Source: DATJFH01 sp035495815 | Lineage (GTDB): Bacteria > Acidobacteriota > Terriglobia > Bryobacterales > Bryobacteraceae | Direction of reading: 5' to 3' | Assembly (NCBI GenBank): GCA_035495815.1 | Contig: DATJFH010000237.1 | Coordinates: forward strand, 20,327 to 84,326 | Length of the DNA stretch: 64,000 bases | In this document: piece by piece, positions 60,982-64,000 of the stretch | How the letters are laid out: every line of letters starts with the position of its first letter | Numbering within the stretch: the stretch's first letter is position 1 | Program-made: the position numbers and the translations under genes | The notes under the pieces: model-generated | What the model was told of the DNA's origin: nothing | The model's input: the letters and a program-made list of their open reading frames with translations, nothing else | Database searches by the model: none

Positions 60982-61425
60982 ATGTTGTCTCAAACTGTTG
61001 AATACGCATTGCGCGCGATTGTCTGGCTGGCCTCCAACCCCGAGGATCCGCAGACCAATCAGCAGATCGCGGAAGCGACGCTCGTACCGGCCGGATACCT
61101 GGCCAAGGTCATGCAAGCGCTGGGCCGGGGCGGTCTGGTATCCGGCCAACGGGGCAAGAAAGGCGGATTCCTGCTGTCCCGGCCGGCGGAGACCATCAGC
61201 GTGCTCGAAGTGGTGAATACGGTAGAGCCCATCCGGAGAATCCGGCAATGCCCGCTGGGAATCGCCGCGCACGGCGCGCGTCTTTGCCCGCTGCACGCGC
61301 GGCTCGATTCCGCCATGGAGATGATTGAAAATGCTTTCCGCGGCGCTTCGATCGCGGATGTGCTGTCCGAGCCTTCCGGGAGCCGTCCGCTCTGCCGGAT
61401 CGCGGGGGTGCATCATGTCGCGTAA
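60982..61425 (+). CDS. Rrf2-family transcriptional regulator
   Basis: A 147-residue winged-helix regulator of the Rrf2 group: VEYALRAIVWLA at the N-terminus, ATLVPAGYLAKVMQALGRGGLV as recognition part, and RGKKGGFLLSRPAETISVLEVV. Cys90 and Cys102 stand in the cluster-binding loop region; the middle Cys of the usual C-x5-C-x5-C pattern is Ala, with a neighbouring His97. A third Cys lies near the C-terminus. It may be an iron-sulfur sensor such as NsrR, IscR or RsrR with altered ligation. Its last 11 bases overlap the start of a CxxCH protein gene. Confidence 0.88.
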   Translation: MLSQTVEYALRAIVWLASNPEDPQTNQQIAEATLVPAGYLAKVMQALGRGGLVSGQRGKKGGFLLSRPAETISVLEVVNTVEPIRRIRQCPLGIAAHGARLCPLHARLDSAMEMIENAFRGASIADVLSEPSGSRPLCRIAGVHHVA

Positions 61426-62827
61426 AAGGGCTGCGGCGATCCTGGCCGCGATCGCCGTGTTGATGGCCGCGCATGCGCTGGCCGACCTCGACGGCTCCTA
61501 CGTTCTCCCCCTCGACGACTGGGCGATCCAGTATTCGACCCGTCCCGTGGATGATCCCATTGCGCGGCTCCAGCAGCGCATCAGGAGCGGCGACGCCAGA
61601 CTCGAGTACGATCCCGACTACGGCTACCTGCCGTCCGTCCTGCGGAACCTGGGCGCGCCGGTGTCTTCGCAGATTCTGGTCTTCTCCAAAACCAGCTTTC
61701 AGGCGGCCCGCATTTCGCCGCGCGTGCCCCGGGCTCTGTATTTCAACGACCAGGTCTCGGTGGGCTGGGTCAAGGGGGGAGACGTGGTAGAGGTGGCCTC
61801 GGTCGATCCGAAGCAGGGAGTGATTTTCTACACGCTGAACCAGGAGAAATCGTCATCGCCCAAGTTCGTGCGCAGGGACGAGTGCCTGCAGTGCCACGCT
61901 TCGGGCAATACTTTGGGAGTGCCGGGGCTGGTGGTCCGTTCCGTTTTTCCGGATGCCGGCGGAATGCCGCTTTTTCACGTGGGTACGTTCATAACCGATC
62001 ATCGCAGCCCTCTTTCGCAGCGCTGGGGCGGCTACTACGTCACCGGCACGCACGGAGAGCAGCAACACATGGGTAACCTGATCTACGAAGACGGCCAACC
62101 GCCGCGGCCGGCTTCAGCAAAGGGAACGAACGTCACCGATCTGAAGGGGCGGCTCGACACGGGCGGCCTCCTGAGCCCGGGCAGCGACATTGTGGCGCTG
62201 ATGACGCTCGAGCACCAGTCGCGCATGCAGAATCTGATCACCCGCGTGGGTTTCGAGACGCGGATGGCGCTCGAATCTCAGGCCGCCATGAACAAGGCGT
62301 TGAAGCGGCCAGAGGGTGAGCGCAGCGAGTCCACCGTGCGGCGCATTCACGGAGCGGCGGAAGCGCTGGTCAAATACATGCTGTTCACCGACGAGGCTCC
62401 GCTTGAAGGGCGGATCGAAGGCACGTCCGGCTTCGCCGCCGGGTTCGCCGCGCAGGGACCCAAGGACCGGCAGGGCCGCTCGCTGCGCCAGTTCGAGCTG
62501 ACCCGCCGCATGTTCCGCTATCCGTGCAGCTACCTGATCTACTCGGAAGCGTTCGACAACCTGCCCCCAGCTGCCCGGGATCGCATCTACCGCCGGCTGT
62601 GGGAGGTTCTGACCGGTGAGGATCGCGATGCGGCGTTTGCCCGCCTGTCGGCGGAAGACCGGAGAGCGATTCTCGAGATCCTGCTCGATACCAAGAAGGG
62701 CCTGCCGGACTATTGGCGTCCGATTTCGACCCAACGGCTCCACGGAACCACGCCCGCTTCAGGCCTCGGCGAGTCTTCGAGCATCGAAAGCAACTCCAGC
62801 AGATTGCCGTCCGGGTCGTGGAAATAG
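61415..62827 (+). CDS. Exported CxxCH protein (single heme c site), unknown function
   Basis: A 470-residue protein with signal peptide (RAAAILAAIAVLMAAHALA). One CxxCH heme-attachment motif, CLQCH, lies at 157-161 in RRDECLQCHASGNTLGVPG. Around it are YFNDQVSVGWVKGGDVVEVASVD and FHVGTFITDHRSPLSQRWGGYYVTGTHGE. It resembles large, poorly characterised single-heme proteins found in Acidobacteriota and Planctomycetota. The family usually ends near LLDTKKGLPDYW; here the frame continues about 38 residues and runs into the antisense VOC gene. Start ATG 61415 overlaps the Rrf2 gene, so both are likely translated together. Confidence 0.82.
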   Translation: MSRKRAAAILAAIAVLMAAHALADLDGSYVLPLDDWAIQYSTRPVDDPIARLQQRIRSGDARLEYDPDYGYLPSVLRNLGAPVSSQILVFSKTSFQAARISPRVPRALYFNDQVSVGWVKGGDVVEVASVDPKQGVIFYTLNQEKSSSPKFVRRDECLQCHASGNTLGVPGLVVRSVFPDAGGMPLFHVGTFITDHRSPLSQRWGGYYVTGTHGEQQHMGNLIYEDGQPPRPASAKGTNVTDLKGRLDTGGLLSPGSDIVALMTLEHQSRMQNLITRVGFETRMALESQAAMNKALKRPEGERSESTVRRIHGAAEALVKYMLFTDEAPLEGRIEGTSGFAAGFAAQGPKDRQGRSLRQFELTRRMFRYPCSYLIYSEAFDNLPPAARDRIYRRLWEVLTGEDRDAAFARLSAEDRRAILEILLDTKKGLPDYWRPISTQRLHGTTPASGLGESSSIESNSSRLPSGSWK

Positions 62828-63171
62828 ACGGCCGCCGCCGGCATCCAGCCCAGGACCACCGCTTCCTCGGTTGGAGCGCCATCGAAATCGAGCGGGGCGA
62901 TGCCGGCGTCCCGCAGCGCTTTCGGCGCGGCCAGGACCTCCTGCAGGGTCGCCGTGAAAGCCACGTGCAGGCTCAACCGCTGCGGGCTGGAACCTGTCTC
63001 CCAAAGACCGAGCATCGCCTTACCCGGCTCTCCGATCCAGAAAAAGGCGGCGCGCCGCTCCGGAAAGACTCGCGCCAACGGAAGTCGGAGCCGCTCGCCG
63101 TAGAATTTCACCGCCCGGTCAAGGTCGGCGACCGTCAGGTGGCTTTCGAACAAATCCTGAATGGTAATCAT
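62710..63171 (-). CDS. Glyoxalase/VOC-fold protein
   Basis: A 153-residue metalloenzyme-like protein of the vicinal oxygen chelate fold. The first His is in FESHLTVADLDRAVKFY, the second unit includes LSLHVAF and the acidic end FHDPDGNLLELLSML. It could be a glyoxalase, dioxygenase or resistance protein. Its C-terminal about 22 residues lie in the zone overlapping the CxxCH gene by 118 bases on the opposite strand (62710-62827). The ATG overlaps the stop of the upstream gene (ATGA). Confidence 0.87.
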   Translation of the reverse strand: MITIQDLFESHLTVADLDRAVKFYGERLRLPLARVFPERRAAFFWIGEPGKAMLGLWETGSSPQRLSLHVAFTATLQEVLAAPKALRDAGIAPLDFDGAPTEEAVVLGWMPAAAVYFHDPDGNLLELLSMLEDSPRPEAGVVPWSRWVEIGRQ

Positions 63172-64000
63172 GGAACCTTGGCTGGCAGCGCGGCGAGCAG
63201 TTTGCCGATACTCTGCATCAGCTCGTAATCGCGCTTGCCGATCCGCTGCTTCAGGTCGGTTAGCGCGGGCGCTACCTGCTGTAAATCCGGCCGGAGCGCG
63301 GAAAGCAGATCGAGAGACAGCCCTATCCGGTGATGCAGCTCCAGACGGTGCGAGGATTCCGAGCTGCGCGCCAGCGGCGTATGCGCCAGGTCGTCCACCA
63401 CGACCTCCAGCAACTCCGGCGGCAGCGGATCCAGCATTTGCAGCAACGCGTGGGCGATGCGCCGGGAATCGTCGCTGTTGCCGCGCAGCCAGCCGGCGAG
63501 CAGCTCGTCGCGGTCGGGACGGTCCGCGATAAGATCGAGCGCGAACGGGGCAGTGGAGAAGCGCGGATCGGCGTACCGGAGGACGGTTTCGACCGGCGTC
63601 TCGCGCGTGAACTGAAGCACGCGCCAGATCGTGTCATACTCGCGCAGGTGCAGCGGCAACCGGCCGGGCGCGGGCTCCTGCGGCCAGGGCCAGAGCCGGA
63701 AACGCTGCGCCGGCCTCATCCGGCCCTGGCGCTCCCACTCGCTCCGCTTGTCCCCCTCCAGCTCTTCCAGCGTTTCGCGCCGCCAGCCCGCGGGAAGGAA
63801 CAGCCAGTCGCCGCCATCGGCGCCGGCGCGCCTGGGCCAGGCGGCAAGCCACGCGAACTGCGCCTCGGGCAGATCCAGAACGATGTGGCCGTAGAGCCGG
63901 ATATCTCCCGCCCGCGGCTCGTCCACGCAGCTTTCGACCACACTCACGGAGCCGCAATGCAGGCACGCCGTGACGCGCGTGTTCCGTCCCGTCTGGTCCA
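63168..64000 (-). CDS. Hypothetical protein with CxxC near the N-terminus (5' end outside window)
   Basis: The frame is open to the right window edge, so the true start is missing. A GTG at 63947 is the first in-window start candidate, but the frame upstream reads RVTACLHCGSVSVVES, containing a CxxC that looks like part of a zinc ribbon. The rest has RLYGHIVLDLPEAQF, WLFLPAGWRRETLEEL, FRLWPWPQEPAPG, LRGNSDDSRRIAHALLQMLD and LPPELLEVVVDDLAHTPL. No family was recognised. The stop overlaps the start of the VOC gene, so they are co-translated. Confidence 0.6.
   Translation of the reverse strand, partial: DQTGRNTRVTACLHCGSVSVVESCVDEPRAGDIRLYGHIVLDLPEAQFAWLAAWPRRAGADGGDWLFLPAGWRRETLEELEGDKRSEWERQGRMRPAQRFRLWPWPQEPAPGRLPLHLREYDTIWRVLQFTRETPVETVLRYADPRFSTAPFALDLIADRPDRDELLAGWLRGNSDDSRRIAHALLQMLDPLPPELLEVVVDDLAHTPLARSSESSHRLELHHRIGLSLDLLSALRPDLQQVAPALTDLKQRIGKRDYELMQSIGKLLAALPAKVP

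Overview
The window reads as a chromosomal segment from an Acidobacteriota bacterium, most likely of the Solibacter/Bryobacter type. This is inferred from gene content, not from a marker-gene comparison. Supporting signs are high GC, the tail of an Oar-type TonB-dependent receptor, secreted formylglycine-type sulfatases, DUF1080 and Tat-exported Gfo/Idh proteins, a planctomycete-type cytochrome c domain fused to an FGE-like domain, BlaR1-like peptidases carrying TonB C-terminal domains, and a cdaA-cdaR-glmM cluster. No insertion sequence, prophage, CRISPR array, rRNA or tRNA was seen. Coding density is high, and many neighbouring genes overlap by 4 bases (ATGA, GTGA or TTGA), so most of the window is made of tight operons.

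Layout. 1-1269 (+): receptor tail and a LamG protein. 8235-1296 (-): a six-gene run of PAP2 phosphatase, diacylglycerol kinase-like lipid kinase, metallophosphoesterase, serine hydrolase, amidase and sulfatase. 8281-18741 (+): YfhO membrane protein, DnaG, RpoD, a structured leader with a 68-residue ORF, an MGDG-synthase-like glycosyltransferase, a ThuA protein, a Fur-family regulator and an FHA-GAF-PP2C phosphatase. 22267-18859 (-): BlaI repressor, TPR protein and BlaR1/TonB peptidase. 22801-28365 (+): four coupled genes encoding a beta-propeller phosphoesterase, a GT2 transferase, a nucleotidyltransferase fused to a Gfo/Idh oxidoreductase, and a GmhB-like phosphatase. 28536-30248 (+): OmpA-type envelope protein, converging on three tandem secreted thioredoxin-like proteins and a metallopeptidase (33195-30245, -).

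33247-37722 (+): a 46-residue basic protein, the glucarate-to-2-oxoglutarate-semialdehyde genes gudD and kdgD, elongation factor P with an unusual Asn tip, and an MFS transporter. 40608-37741 (-): uvrA. 40803-43779 (+): two sulfatases. 43783-48804: esterase, 2H phosphoesterase, ribA, LytS-type kinase, methyltransferase, cytosine-deaminase-like enzyme and a small XRE regulator. 53415-49065 (-): a RhaS/Lsr-type sugar ABC importer whose second permease is fused to its substrate-binding protein. 57206-53481 (-): ApbE, cytochrome/FGE-like fusion and Gfo/Idh. 60764-57241 (-): cdaA, cdaR, glmM and a DUF1080 protein. 60982-64000: an Rrf2 regulator overlapping a secreted CxxCH protein, then a VOC protein and a gene running off the window.

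The most interesting observations are the nucleotidyltransferase-oxidoreductase fusion operon, the permease-binding-protein fusion, the BlaI-TPR-BlaR/TonB unit with its mec-like operator, the triple CPHC protein array, the Asn-tipped EF-P, and the Rrf2/CxxCH pair with a dyad lying on its promoter.
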